Both the position numbers and the translations under genes were made by a program. The notes beneath the pieces are model-generated. The model worked only from the letters and a program-made list of their open reading frames with translations, had not been told where the DNA came from and did no database searches. A DNA stretch of 6,354 nt from Bacteroidales bacterium UBA4417 (GTDB lineage: Bacteria; Bacteroidota; Bacteroidia; Bacteroidales; UBA4417): contig DGQJ01000227.1 of NCBI GenBank assembly GCA_002389705.1, forward strand, positions 24,768 through 31,121, in the 5' to 3' direction. Shown piece after piece: positions 1 to 6,354 of the stretch; positions within the stretch are counted from its first letter, which is position 1; every line of letters begins with the position of its first letter.

Positions 1-654
1 GTTCAGCGGCCCTACATGCTGCCCGACAGTTCGATGGTGCGCTTAACAACCGCCAGGTACTATACTCCATCGGGCCGCTGCATTCAGAAACCTTATGTGG
101 ATGGCGAGGAAGAATACCGCGATGATATTTACAAACGATTCAAACATGGCGAACTCTATCATGCCGACAGCATCAAATTCCCCGATTCGCTCCGGTATTT
201 CACGCAGCATAAGCGGGTAGTGTATGGCGGCGGAGGTATTATGCCCGACTATTTTATCCCGCTCGATACTTCATTTGTTTCAACCTATTATACCGATATC
301 CTGCGAAAAGGATTACACAACGATTTCACGATACAGTATGTTGATGCTAAAAGGAGGGACCTGTTGAAATTATATCCTGATATCAAGGCATTTAAATCCG
401 GTTTTACAAGTGATCGGAAATTACTCGACGAATTTGTTACGTTTGCAGCCGACAAAGGCGTGGCGCGTAACGATAAAGATCTGGCTATTTCGGGTGAACA
501 GCTAACCACAGTGCTCAAGGCATTGATAGCCCGCAATCTTTATAACCTGAATGCGCAGTTCGAAATACTGGGAACAAACGATGATGAATTACTGAAAGCT
601 GTCGAAGTGATCAAAAATGATGCATTGTTTCAAAAACTCTCGCAGGCAAAATAA
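1..654 (+). CDS. C-terminal processing peptidase, S41 family (3' fragment)
   Basis: This is the C-terminal part of a periplasmic serine protease of the S41/CtpA (tail-specific protease) family. The frame is open from base 1 (reads VQRPYMLPDSS), so the Met codon at 16 is internal and the real start lies off the left edge. The motif LTTARYYTPSGRCIQ (codons near 40-85) is the conserved block just after the catalytic lysine in S41 enzymes. GGGGIMPDYFIPLD (about 229-273) matches the family's G-I-x-PD motif. The rest is a mostly helical, charged tail ending in a TAA stop. The catalytic Ser and Lys, the PDZ domain and the signal peptide would all be upstream and cannot be checked. The roughly 40-residue insert between the TPSGR and GIMPD motifs resembles the longer Bacteroidota members of the family. 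These proteases trim or degrade envelope proteins; the substrate here is unknown. A strong terminator follows directly, so this is the last gene of its transcript. The family call is firm; orthology to a named Ctp is not. Confidence 0.93.
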   Translation, partial: VQRPYMLPDSSMVRLTTARYYTPSGRCIQKPYVDGEEEYRDDIYKRFKHGELYHADSIKFPDSLRYFTQHKRVVYGGGGIMPDYFIPLDTSFVSTYYTDILRKGLHNDFTIQYVDAKRRDLLKLYPDIKAFKSGFTSDRKLLDEFVTFAADKGVARNDKDLAISGEQLTTVLKALIARNLYNLNAQFEILGTNDDELLKAVEVIKNDALFQKLSQAK

Positions 655-673
655 CGACACAATACACTGAATT

Positions 674-715
674 AAGCTGGTTTATGTCGCTACAGGCATA
701 AACCAGCTTTTTTTT
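674..715 (+). terminator. Rho-independent terminator of the S41 peptidase gene
   Basis: A perfect 13-bp stem (674-686 AAGCTGGTTTATG paired with 697-709 CATAAACCAGCTT) encloses a 10-nt loop and runs into eight T residues at 708-715. It starts 20 bases after the protease stop codon. There is no T-run on the opposite strand, so it works in the plus direction only. Confidence 0.93.
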
Positions 716-732
716 ATAAAAACATCGCAAAA

Positions 733-764
733 TTTATATATCAAAGTGTAAAAACTTACCTTCG
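733..764 (+). promoter_or_regulatory. Putative Bacteroidota-type promoter for the EamA transporter
   Basis: TACCTTCG at 757-764 matches the Bacteroidota -7 consensus TAnnTTTG at all but one position. TTTA at 733-736, 20 bases upstream, is one mismatch from the TTTG -33 element. Transcription would begin near 770, leaving a leader of about 20 nt before the ATG at 790. It sits between a strong terminator and the gene, where a promoter is required. The match is imperfect, so the exact site is tentative. Confidence 0.5.
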
Positions 765-789
765 CACTCTAAAAATCATTTCCCGGGAT

Positions 790-1725
790 ATGTCGTTTCA
801 AACCTTCAAAGTCTACTTGTTTGCTGTATTATCAATGCTTTTCTGGGGGTTGTCCTTTGTATGGTTTAAGATCGTGGTTAAATGGTACGAGCCGCTTACC
901 ATCATTTTCCTCCGGCTGATTATTTCCGGCTCGCTGATGATGGTTTTTATGTTGCTGACCCGCAGCTGGCAAACCATAAAACGAAAGCACCTGAAATACT
1001 TTCTCTTGCTTGCATTTTCGCAGCCTTTCTGTTATTTCCTGGGCGAAAGCTTTGGACTCAAACTGGTATCGTCGACCATTGCTTCGGTTATCATAGCAAC
1101 CATTCCACTGTTCAGTCCCTTTGCCGGGTATTTCCTGGTGCGCGAAAAAGTTACCTTACCGGTTGTGTTTGGAATCGTATTTTCATTTTTCGGCATTATA
1201 CTGATGCTGATCAATCCCGATTTTTCGCTCAATGCATCACCCAAAGGGGTATTACTGTTATTCCTGGCTGTTTTTGCAGCAGTGGCATATTCGGTAATTA
1301 TCCGTAAAATATCGCACGAATATAACCCGGTAACCATCATTACGCATCAAAACCTGATCGGGGCGGTATATTTTTTACCTTTGTTCCTGGTGTTTGATTT
1401 TCAGCATTTCATAACGGTTACGCCGACACGCGAATTAATCATGGCGTTGCTTCAGCTTTCTGTTTTTGCATCGACCCTGGCTTACGTTTTTTACATCATT
1501 GCCATTAAAGGCATTGGTGTGATAAAGGCAAATGTTTTTGCAAACCTCATCCCGGTATTCACAGGGTTTTTCTCTTTTCTGATCCTTGGTGAGACTTTTA
1601 CCGTGCTTAAAATTGCTGGCATGTTGCTGGTATTGTTTGGCGTGGTAGTTTCGCAATCGGGCAGGCTGGCCCAGCTGATGCTTCGCAATAAACAAAGCAG
1701 AATATTAATGAACCGAGTAAAGTAA
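790..1725 (+). CDS. EamA/DMT-superfamily transporter, 10 membrane segments
   Basis: A 311-residue inner-membrane protein of the drug/metabolite transporter (DMT) superfamily, EamA family, close to the usual 290-310 residues. I see about ten hydrophobic segments (approximately residues 8-29, 36-56, 70-90, 97-117, 122-142, 153-171, 184-204, 215-240, 246-266, 273-292), which fits two repeated five-helix EamA domains. Family features include the FWGLSFVWFK stretch in helix 1, a LREKVTLP-like motif (VREKVTLP, residues 117-124) after helix 4, and the matching LGETFTVLK motif in the second half, each followed by a helix ending in GI/GV. The C-terminus is basic, as expected for a cytoplasmic tail. 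EamA proteins usually export or exchange amino acids, nucleotides or other small metabolites; the substrate cannot be read from sequence. The ATG at 790 is the only sensible start and has no Shine-Dalgarno sequence. The oxidoreductase gene follows after 71 bp with no terminator between, suggesting co-transcription. Family call is firm, substrate unknown. Confidence 0.93.
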   Translation: MSFQTFKVYLFAVLSMLFWGLSFVWFKIVVKWYEPLTIIFLRLIISGSLMMVFMLLTRSWQTIKRKHLKYFLLLAFSQPFCYFLGESFGLKLVSSTIASVIIATIPLFSPFAGYFLVREKVTLPVVFGIVFSFFGIILMLINPDFSLNASPKGVLLLFLAVFAAVAYSVIIRKISHEYNPVTIITHQNLIGAVYFLPLFLVFDFQHFITVTPTRELIMALLQLSVFASTLAYVFYIIAIKGIGVIKANVFANLIPVFTGFFSFLILGETFTVLKIAGMLLVLFGVVVSQSGRLAQLMLRNKQSRILMNRVK

Positions 1726-1796
1726 GCGTTAAAATTTCAGTTCCTGTTTCCTGATTACTATCCTGAACCATAAATAAATTCTTAATTCTTTAGTGT

Positions 1797-2936
1797 ATGA
1801 AAGTTCTTGTTTTGGGTGCCGGTTTGGTTGGCGGGCCTATGGCCCTGGACCTGGCCAGAAATGGTGAGTTTGAAGTAACATCAGCCGACAGAAGTGCGGA
1901 AGCGTTGGCGCGCCTGGCAGGCAAGCCGGGCATTACAACAATTGAGGCTGATCTTGATGATGCCGATCTTCTGAAATCGCTGGTGAATCAGCACGACCTG
2001 GTGGTGAGTGCCGTACCGGGTTTTATGGGTTTCCGTACGTTGGAACGCGTGATCGAATGTGGGAAAAATGTGGTCGACATTGCCTTTTTCCCCGAAGACA
2101 TGTTCCTGCTCGACGCCAAAGCCTGCGAAATGAATGTAACCGCGATTTGTGATATTGGTGTTGCCCCGGGAATGAGCAATGTGCTGATCGGCTATGGCGC
2201 ATCGATGCTCGATACGCTTGAAAAAGGCATTACTTATGTTGGCGGTCTGCCTGTTGTCAGGACCTGGCCTTACGAATACAAGGCTGTTTTTTCACCCATC
2301 GATGTGATTGAGGAATACACACGTCCTGCCCGCTATATCGACGGAGGCCGGATGGTGGTGCGCGAAGCACTGTCAGACCCTGAACTGCTCAATTTCCCCG
2401 GCATTGGCACACTCGAAGCTTTTAACAGCGACGGGCTGCGTACCCTTGCTACCACCGTAAAAGGCGATTTCCTGATTGAAAAAACACTCAGGTACAAAGG
2501 GCATATTGAAAAAATGGCTGTGCTGCGCGATACCGGCTTTTTTGATAAAGAACCAATCCTGATTAACGGTGCAATGATCAGCCCGCTTGAATTTACCTCC
2601 AGATTGCTGTTCCCGAAATGGAAACTCGGCGTAGGAGAGGAGGATATTACTATTATGCAGGTGATTACCGAAGGACTAAAAGATGGTGTTCGCAGGCGAT
2701 ATACCTGGGATTTGTACGACAGGTTCGATACAGCCACCGGGGTGCATTCAATGGCGCGTACCACAGGCTATACCGCTACGGTTGTTGCCAGGCTTCTATC
2801 AAAGGGGCTCTACAGCCACAAAGGTATTTCGGCTCCCGAATACCTGGGTAAAGATGAAAATATTGTAAAATTTCTGTTTAAAGGCCTTGAAGAAAGGGGC
2901 GTGGTGTACAAGGAAAAAATGGAGGTTATCGATTAA
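1797..2936 (+). CDS. Saccharopine dehydrogenase-family oxidoreductase (lysine dehydrogenase-like)
   Basis: A 379-residue cytoplasmic NAD(P)-dependent oxidoreductase. The N-terminus MKVLVLGAGLVGGPMA carries the Rossmann GxGxxG motif (G7, G9, G12). Asp31, at the expected end of the second strand, suggests NAD(H) rather than NADP(H) preference by the general Rossmann rule. HDLVVSAVPGF (66-76), VVDIAFF (92-98) and CDIGVAPGMSN (118-128) are the conserved blocks of the saccharopine dehydrogenase NADP-binding domain and its junction. YVGGLP (147-152) opens the C-terminal catalytic/dimerisation domain, which runs to about residue 345. Length and motifs fit the single-polypeptide bacterial group that includes L-lysine 6-dehydrogenase and saccharopine reductases. 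Which reaction it performs (oxidative deamination of lysine, saccharopine cleavage or another amino-acid dehydrogenation) is not determined by what I can see. Neighbouring lysine-pathway genes are absent. The ATG at 1797 puts the Rossmann fold right at the N-terminus, as usual. It lies 71 bp behind the EamA transporter and before a terminator, so the two probably form an operon. Confidence 0.88.
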   Translation: MKVLVLGAGLVGGPMALDLARNGEFEVTSADRSAEALARLAGKPGITTIEADLDDADLLKSLVNQHDLVVSAVPGFMGFRTLERVIECGKNVVDIAFFPEDMFLLDAKACEMNVTAICDIGVAPGMSNVLIGYGASMLDTLEKGITYVGGLPVVRTWPYEYKAVFSPIDVIEEYTRPARYIDGGRMVVREALSDPELLNFPGIGTLEAFNSDGLRTLATTVKGDFLIEKTLRYKGHIEKMAVLRDTGFFDKEPILINGAMISPLEFTSRLLFPKWKLGVGEEDITIMQVITEGLKDGVRRRYTWDLYDRFDTATGVHSMARTTGYTATVVARLLSKGLYSHKGISAPEYLGKDENIVKFLFKGLEERGVVYKEKMEVID

Positions 2937-2977
2937 TTATTGTGCTTCGAAGTACATGAAATTTCAATACTTTACTT

Positions 2978-3012
2978 AGCCGGGATTTCATAGCCCGGCT
3001 TTTTGATTTTTT
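2978..3012 (+). terminator. Rho-independent terminator after the oxidoreductase gene
   Basis: The 7-bp GC-rich stem AGCCGGG (2978-2984) / CCCGGCT (2994-3000) has a 9-nt loop and is followed by an interrupted T-rich tract (TTTTT, GA, then a run of T) to about 3012. It lies about 40 bases after the stop codon and ends the plus-strand EamA-oxidoreductase unit. Confidence 0.88.
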
Positions 3013-3112
3013 TCCTTTTCATGCTTCAGGTTTGGTCCTGTATCTGCATCTGGCAATCAATAATTCGGGTTCCTACATTTGCGCTTCCGGCTCAACACTT
3101 TTCGTCCTGTTA

Positions 3113-3146
3113 TAAAATAAAAAGGCCACCTTTTAGGCAGCCTTTT
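3113..3146 (-). terminator. Rho-independent terminator of the tRNA gene
   Basis: Read on the minus strand, AAAAGGCTGCC (3146-3136) pairs with GGTGGCCTTTT (3130-3120) around a TAAAA loop. This gives 11 pairs, two of them G-T wobbles, followed by T, A and four T. It begins 24 bases past the tRNA 3' end, so it should end the tRNA precursor. The plus strand also has T-rich sequence after the stem (CCTTTTACTTTT), so weak bidirectional action is possible, which would back up the terminator at 2978 for the convergent plus-strand genes. Confidence 0.85.
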
Positions 3147-3170
3147 ACTTTTGAATCATTTCATAAAGAG

Positions 3171-3244
3171 TAGCGAGGACGAGATTTGAACTCGTGACCT
3201 TCGGGTTATGAATCCGACGCTCTAACCAACTGAGCTACCTCGCC
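3171..3244 (-). tRNA. tRNA-Met (anticodon CAT), probably the elongator
   Basis: The 74-nt minus-strand sequence folds as a full cloverleaf. The acceptor arms are GGCGAGG and CCTCGCT with discriminator A73. The D arm is GCTC/GAGC with loop AGTTGGTTA, and the anticodon arm is TCGGA-TTCATAA-CCCGA with CAT at 34-36. The variable loop is AGGTC, and the T arm is ACGAG-TTCAAAT-CTCGT, which is perfectly paired. The CCA tail is not encoded, so it must be added after transcription. CAT could mean initiator Met, elongator Met or Ile2 (lysidine-modified). The anticodon stem lacks the three consecutive G-C pairs of an initiator, and the D arm looks like an elongator. Ile2 is less likely but not excluded. 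Two oddities are a G1-U72 wobble at the end of the acceptor stem and an A31-C39 mismatch closing the anticodon loop. The gene has its own promoter and terminator and stands alone. Confidence 0.95.
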
Positions 3245-3258
3245 GTATTTGAGGGGTG

Positions 3259-3289
3259 CAAAATTATCAAATTTTCTGAAATAAACAAA
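3259..3289 (-). promoter_or_regulatory. Bacteroidota-type promoter of the tRNA gene
   Basis: On the minus strand TTTG (3289-3286) is followed by exactly 19 bases and then TAATTTTG (3266-3259). This is an exact match to the known Bacteroidota primary-sigma promoter pattern (TTTG, 19-21 nt, TAnnTTTG). Transcription would begin a few bases upstream of the mature tRNA 5' end at 3244. It is the best promoter in the window and the strongest support for the phylum assignment. Confidence 0.85.
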
Positions 3290-3473
3290 CCGAATCACAG
3301 AAATTGTCCATTTTTAATGTACACCTCATTTTCTTCATAAAAGTAGCTTCTATAAGGTGGCAGCCTGCCAAAATTTTGTGAGAAACGATTCCTCTTGCAG
3401 ATGTATTAATTTCATTTATCATTTCATGGATTACAAAAAAAGTATTCCAGATAATGATAGCTAAATCAATATT

Positions 3474-4556
3474 TTACACTTTGTAAATCATTGCATTAAT
3501 ATTCATCCCGGCGCCTACCGAAGCAAATACCAGCAGATCGCCTTCTGCAATCGAATGTGGCTGTAGTTTTCCTTTCAGAATAAGATCGTACAACGTGGGT
3601 AAAGTGGCTACGGAAGTATTTCCCAGGAATGAAACAGTCATAGGCATAATATCCTTGGGTAAATCTGCTATTTCGTACAAATTATATAAACGGCGCAGTA
3701 TGGCATCATCCATTTTGCCATTGGCCTGGTGTATCAATACTTTTTTGATTTCGTTCAGGTGTGTATGGCTCTTCTCGAGGCAGGCTTTTATGGCTTGAGG
3801 CACTGTTTCGAGTGCATACTGGTACAGCCTGCGGCCATTCATTTTCAGGAAAATCGCGTTCTCGTTTTCAAATTCAGGATTGTACGATTTATCCATATGC
3901 AGCATTTTCGAATACAGGAATGTATCCGAACGTGTTTTATGTGCCAATATGCCTGTTGGGGTACTGCTCTGTTTTGCTTCAATAATTACAGCTCCTGCTC
4001 CGTCGGCATACAGCATGCTGTCGCGGTCGTGCGGGTCCGAAATTCGCGAAAGTGATTCTGCGCCAATTACCAGGACTTTTTTTGCATCGCCTGATTTAAT
4101 GTAATAATCAGCCTGGATAACAGCTTGTAACCAACCGGGGCACCCGAAAGTTATATCGTAAGCCACCGTATCCGGATTTTTTATTTCCAGTTTGTGTTTT
4201 ACGCGGGCCGCCAGGCTGGGAACAAAATCCGAACGGTTATTGTCATGTTTCACATCGCCAAAATTGTGAGCAACAATTACATAGTCGAGCTCCTCTTTTT
4301 CAATATCAGCGGTTCTGATTGCTTCAACTGCGGCCAAAAAAGCCATATCGGATGTAACTTTATGATCCGCTATGTAATGCCGTGCCGAAATGGTTGTGAT
4401 TTCTTCGAATTTGTCAATTATTTCCTGGTTCGTTTTATCAAGCCGGCTACCATCGGTGTCGTAAAACTCGTTATTCAGAAAACTTTCATTGGTTATTTTT
4501 CGTGAAGGTATGCAACTACCTGTACCGGTAATAATGCTGTAAATGGAATTATTCAT
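3474..4556 (-). CDS. Ketoacyl-ACP synthase III family enzyme (FabH-like thiolase fold)
   Basis: A 360-residue cytoplasmic thiolase-fold condensing enzyme. The Cys-His-Asn triad of KAS III is complete: Cys139 in DITFGCPGW, His276 in LIHQANGKM, and Asn313 in FLGNTSVAT. YADGAGAVIIE (183-193) is the conserved strand-turn before the second half. The C-terminal SVGAGMN matches the family's glycine-rich end. Such enzymes join an acyl-CoA starter to malonyl-ACP, or catalyse related acyl transfers. It is longer than housekeeping FabH (about 320-335 residues), and the active-site context F-G-C-P-G-W departs from the usual A-A-C-x-G-F, so a role other than first-step fatty acid synthesis is plausible. 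No ACP, fabD/fabG or plsX is adjacent; it stands between a kinase and a tRNA. Start choice: the frame can be opened at TTG 4565, but ATG at 4556 is preferred because it is the stronger codon and leaves the usual short N-terminus before the first strand (IYSIITGTGSCIP). No Shine-Dalgarno sequence precedes it; the leader is A-rich. Family call is firm, substrate unknown. Confidence 0.9.
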   Translation of the reverse strand: MNNSIYSIITGTGSCIPSRKITNESFLNNEFYDTDGSRLDKTNQEIIDKFEEITTISARHYIADHKVTSDMAFLAAVEAIRTADIEKEELDYVIVAHNFGDVKHDNNRSDFVPSLAARVKHKLEIKNPDTVAYDITFGCPGWLQAVIQADYYIKSGDAKKVLVIGAESLSRISDPHDRDSMLYADGAGAVIIEAKQSSTPTGILAHKTRSDTFLYSKMLHMDKSYNPEFENENAIFLKMNGRRLYQYALETVPQAIKACLEKSHTHLNEIKKVLIHQANGKMDDAILRRLYNLYEIADLPKDIMPMTVSFLGNTSVATLPTLYDLILKGKLQPHSIAEGDLLVFASVGAGMNINAMIYKV

Positions 4557-4650
4557 TGTGTTCAAATCTGCTTTTTGTTAAACTTTTATGGGTTGTCATA
4601 TACAAGCAGAGACTTTCTATTTTTTGAACATCAGTACTTCTATGATCCGG

Positions 4651-4658
4651 CAAAGGTA
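4651..4658 (-). promoter_or_regulatory. Putative -7 promoter element for the KAS III gene
   Basis: The minus-strand sequence TACCTTTG (4658-4651) is a perfect TAnnTTTG -7 element, located between the kinase terminator and the KAS III start. It would give a leader of about 90 nt before the ATG at 4556. No good TTTG lies 19-21 bases upstream, so the -33 half is weak, and an activator or an incorrect call are both possible. Confidence 0.55.
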
Positions 4659-4714
4659 ACAAATATTAAGGTGCGGTGTTAATTCCTGAATCAACCGGCT
4701 AATTTATCGGACAT

Positions 4715-4739
4715 AAAAAAACCGGCATAGCCGGCTTTT
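4715..4739 (-). terminator. Rho-independent terminator of the hybrid kinase gene
   Basis: On the minus strand AAAAGCCGGC (4739-4730) pairs with GCCGGTTTTT (4726-4717) around a TAT loop, with one G-T wobble, and ends in a run of seven T. It starts 15 bases after the kinase stop codon. The transcript therefore ends here, separating the kinase from the KAS III gene. Confidence 0.9.
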
Positions 4740-4754
4740 GGGGTTGGTTTGTTG

Positions 4755-6354
4755 TTAGTTGCTGTGTTTTTTTCGACCCCATTTTATCAGCACATCCTGC
4801 ACGTCTTTAAAACGGATTGGCTTCGACAGGTAATCAACCATACCGGCTTCCAGGAAACGTTCCCTGTCGCCGGGCATGGCATTGGCTGTGATGGCGATGA
4901 TATGTGGACGAACATCTTCGGGATATTTTTCAATAATGGCCTGAGTGGCTTCTAGCCCGTTCATTACCGGCATCTGCACGTCCATCAGGATAATATCGAA
5001 CGATTTGTGCTCCATGATTTCGAGCGCTTTGCGACCGTTTTCAACGGCATCAATAGCATAACCCATTTTACGCATCAGCGTAACCACAAGTTCCTGGTTG
5101 GTAAAATTATCTTCAGCCAGCAGAATGCTCAACGGAAGTTTGTCCGACAGTTTTTTGTCGACACTGTGGTCGGCTATGTTCTTTTTGCGGTTCCTGTTTT
5201 CTGACATCACACTCAGCACCAGCTCGAACAAATCGGTTAGTTTTACAGGCTTGGTAAGTTGCGCATCGAACAGGCCTTTTGGCAAATCGTTTACTTTCCC
5301 TAACGATGATACCAGGATAAACGGCATATCTCCTTTAAACGGAATTTCGCGTATGGTTTGCGCCAGTTCTATTCCATTGGAACCGGTGGCTTGCATATCA
5401 ATAATTCCAAGGTCGAAATAGGTGTCCTCGTTATCAATAATCCGTATGGCTTCTTTTGCACTGGAAGCTGTGAAGGCTTTCATACCCCAGGCCTCGAACT
5501 GAACTGTAAATATCTGCCGCGAAGTCTGATCGCTGTCGACAATCAGAACATGGCTTCCCCGCAGTTCGGGTATCTGTCCGCGGATGTAAAGCTTGGTTGT
5601 GGGCGTATCGGCTATTTTCAGCTTTACGGTAAAAAAGAATATGGCTCCCTTTCCTGGCGTGCTTTCGGCCCATATTTTTCCACCCATCAGGCCAACCATA
5701 TGGCGTGCAATGGCAAGTCCTAAACCGGTGCCTCCATAGCGCCGCGAAACAAAGGATTCGCCCTGGGTAAAGGCTTCGAAAATAAGTGAGAGTTTTTCTT
5801 TCTGTATTCCTATTCCACTGTCTTTCACCGAAAACAGCAGTTCGCAATATTCGTCAGTCTGTGATTTTTTCTCAACGGAAATGAAAATTTCGCCCTCGTC
5901 AGTAAACTTTATAGCATTGTTTATCAGGTTACCGAGCACCTGGCGAAGTCTTTTCATATCGCCTATTAAGAATGGCGGTGCTTCAGGCTGAAGCATATAC
6001 AAAAGGTCGATGCCCTTTTCTATGGCTTTTATGGCATAAATATCGAGCGCTTCCTCAATGCATTTGCGGAGTTCGAATGAACTTTCGTCAAGCATGAGTT
6101 TATCGGCTTCTATTTTTGAAAAGTCAAGAATGTCGTTGATGATGGACATCAGGTTATCAGCACTGATCCTGAGCGTTTCGAGGTAATTATGCTGCTCCGG
6201 AGTAATTTTGGTATCGAGGAGCAAACTGGTCATGCCCACAATGCCATTCATGGGAGTGCGTATTTCATGACTCATCATCGAAAGGAAGTCGGATTTAATG
6301 CGGTTGGCTCTTTCAGCCTGTTGTTTTATCTCTTCCGCTTCCTGTTCAAGTTTC
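4755..6354 (-). CDS. Hybrid sensor histidine kinase with two receiver domains (5' end outside window)
   Basis: A hybrid two-component kinase whose N-terminal sensor part lies off the right edge. The frame is open to the last base, and the ATG at 6278 is inside the HisKA helix, so it is not the start. Numbering from that Met: a charged helical linker precedes it ([17 protein letters not shown]); the H-box [10 protein letters not shown] has the phospho-acceptor His4. The HATPase has its N box at [12 protein letters not shown] (Asn121), G1 at DSGIGI (153-158), an F box at FEAFTQGE and G2 at [10 protein letters not shown] (182-191). Receiver 1 (about 243-360) has Asp248/Asp250 in the acidic pocket, phospho-acceptor Asp294 and Lys343. 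Receiver 2 (about 383-500) has Glu389/Asp390, Asp433 in [11 protein letters not shown] and Lys486. There is no HPt or DNA-binding domain, and the protein stops soon after receiver 2, so output probably goes through a separate HPt or regulator by phosphorelay. Membrane segments and the signal sensed cannot be seen. No partner regulator lies downstream: a terminator follows at once. Confidence 0.95.
   Translation of the reverse strand, partial: KLEQEAEEIKQQAERANRIKSDFLSMMSHEIRTPMNGIVGMTSLLLDTKITPEQHNYLETLRISADNLMSIINDILDFSKIEADKLMLDESSFELRKCIEEALDIYAIKAIEKGIDLLYMLQPEAPPFLIGDMKRLRQVLGNLINNAIKFTDEGEIFISVEKKSQTDEYCELLFSVKDSGIGIQKEKLSLIFEAFTQGESFVSRRYGGTGLGLAIARHMVGLMGGKIWAESTPGKGAIFFFTVKLKIADTPTTKLYIRGQIPELRGSHVLIVDSDQTSRQIFTVQFEAWGMKAFTASSAKEAIRIIDNEDTYFDLGIIDMQATGSNGIELAQTIREIPFKGDMPFILVSSLGKVNDLPKGLFDAQLTKPVKLTDLFELVLSVMSENRNRKKNIADHSVDKKLSDKLPLSILLAEDNFTNQELVVTLMRKMGYAIDAVENGRKALEIMEHKSFDIILMDVQMPVMNGLEATQAIIEKYPEDVRPHIIAITANAMPGDRERFLEAGMVDYLSKPIRFKDVQDVLIKWGRKKHSN

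Noticed and set aside
882..1307. 141-codon plus-strand frame within the EamA gene
   Set aside because: Out-of-phase shadow of the transporter, with no independent start signal and no family resemblance.
1726..1796. Possible separate promoter for the oxidoreductase gene
   Set aside because: The best -7 candidate (TAATTCTT region near 1782) misses the consensus and has no -33 partner; co-transcription with the upstream gene is simpler.
2333..2764. 143-codon open frame on the minus strand inside the oxidoreductase gene
   Set aside because: It lies wholly opposite a well-supported gene, is rich in Ser/Pro/Ile typical of antisense frames, and shows no recognisable domain.
3358..3370. Short palindrome TGGCAGCCTGCCA as a possible terminator of the KAS III gene
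   Set aside because: Only 5 pairs with a 3-nt loop and no T-run following on the minus strand, so it does not look like a working terminator; it may be chance.
5434..5847. 137-codon frame on the minus strand overlapping the kinase gene in another phase
   Set aside because: It is a shifted reading of the kinase ATPase/receiver region; the true frame carries all expected kinase motifs without a break.
6276..6278. ATG at 6278 as the start of the kinase
   Set aside because: The frame stays open to the window edge and encodes the standard helix leading into the H-box, so this Met is internal.
1..6354. Mobile element, defence system or CRISPR
   Set aside because: No transposase, integrase, repeats, attachment-site duplication next to the tRNA, or defence-type domains are visible; the genes are of common chromosomal families.

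Overview
The window looks like ordinary chromosomal DNA from a member of the Bacteroidota, probably an environmental Bacteroidales/Marinilabiliales-type bacterium. The phylum-level inference rests on three things: promoter-like sites of the Bacteroidota type (TAnnTTTG at -7, TTTG at -33), A/T-rich leaders without a Shine-Dalgarno sequence, and the style of the S41 protease and hybrid kinase. The genus cannot be told from the sequence. There is no phage, transposon, CRISPR or toxin signature.

Layout. Plus strand, left half: (1) the 3' end of a C-terminal processing (S41) peptidase gene, 1-654, closed by a strong hairpin terminator; (2) an EamA/DMT-type membrane transporter, 790-1725, behind a Bacteroidota-like promoter; (3) a saccharopine dehydrogenase/lysine dehydrogenase-family NAD(P)-dependent oxidoreductase, 1797-2936, 71 bp downstream and probably co-transcribed, ended by a GC-rich terminator at about 2978. 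Minus strand, right half, read from the right edge: (4) a hybrid sensor kinase truncated by the window edge, with HisKA, HATPase and two receiver domains, 6354-4755, followed by a terminator; (5) a divergent ketoacyl-ACP synthase III (KAS III/FabH-like) enzyme, 4556-3474, with its own promoter-like site; (6) a tRNA with anticodon CAT (elongator Met most likely), 3244-3171, with a near-perfect promoter and its own terminator. The two halves converge on the 2937-3170 gap.

How the genes relate. The transporter and the oxidoreductase may form a two-gene unit handling an amino acid or related amine, but the substrate is not visible in the sequence. The other genes are bounded by their own terminators and promoters and look like independent transcription units. 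No stretch longer than 300 bases lacks a gene. The largest gaps (2937-3170, 3245-3473, 4557-4754) hold the terminators and promoters listed and otherwise nothing I could recognise; no terminator was found after the KAS III gene. I did not find a convincing undescribed system. The points most worth a second look are the divergent active-site signature and isolated position of the KAS III gene, the asymmetric tandem receivers of the kinase, the tRNA's non-Watson-Crick pairs, and an orphan promoter-like motif near 3074.
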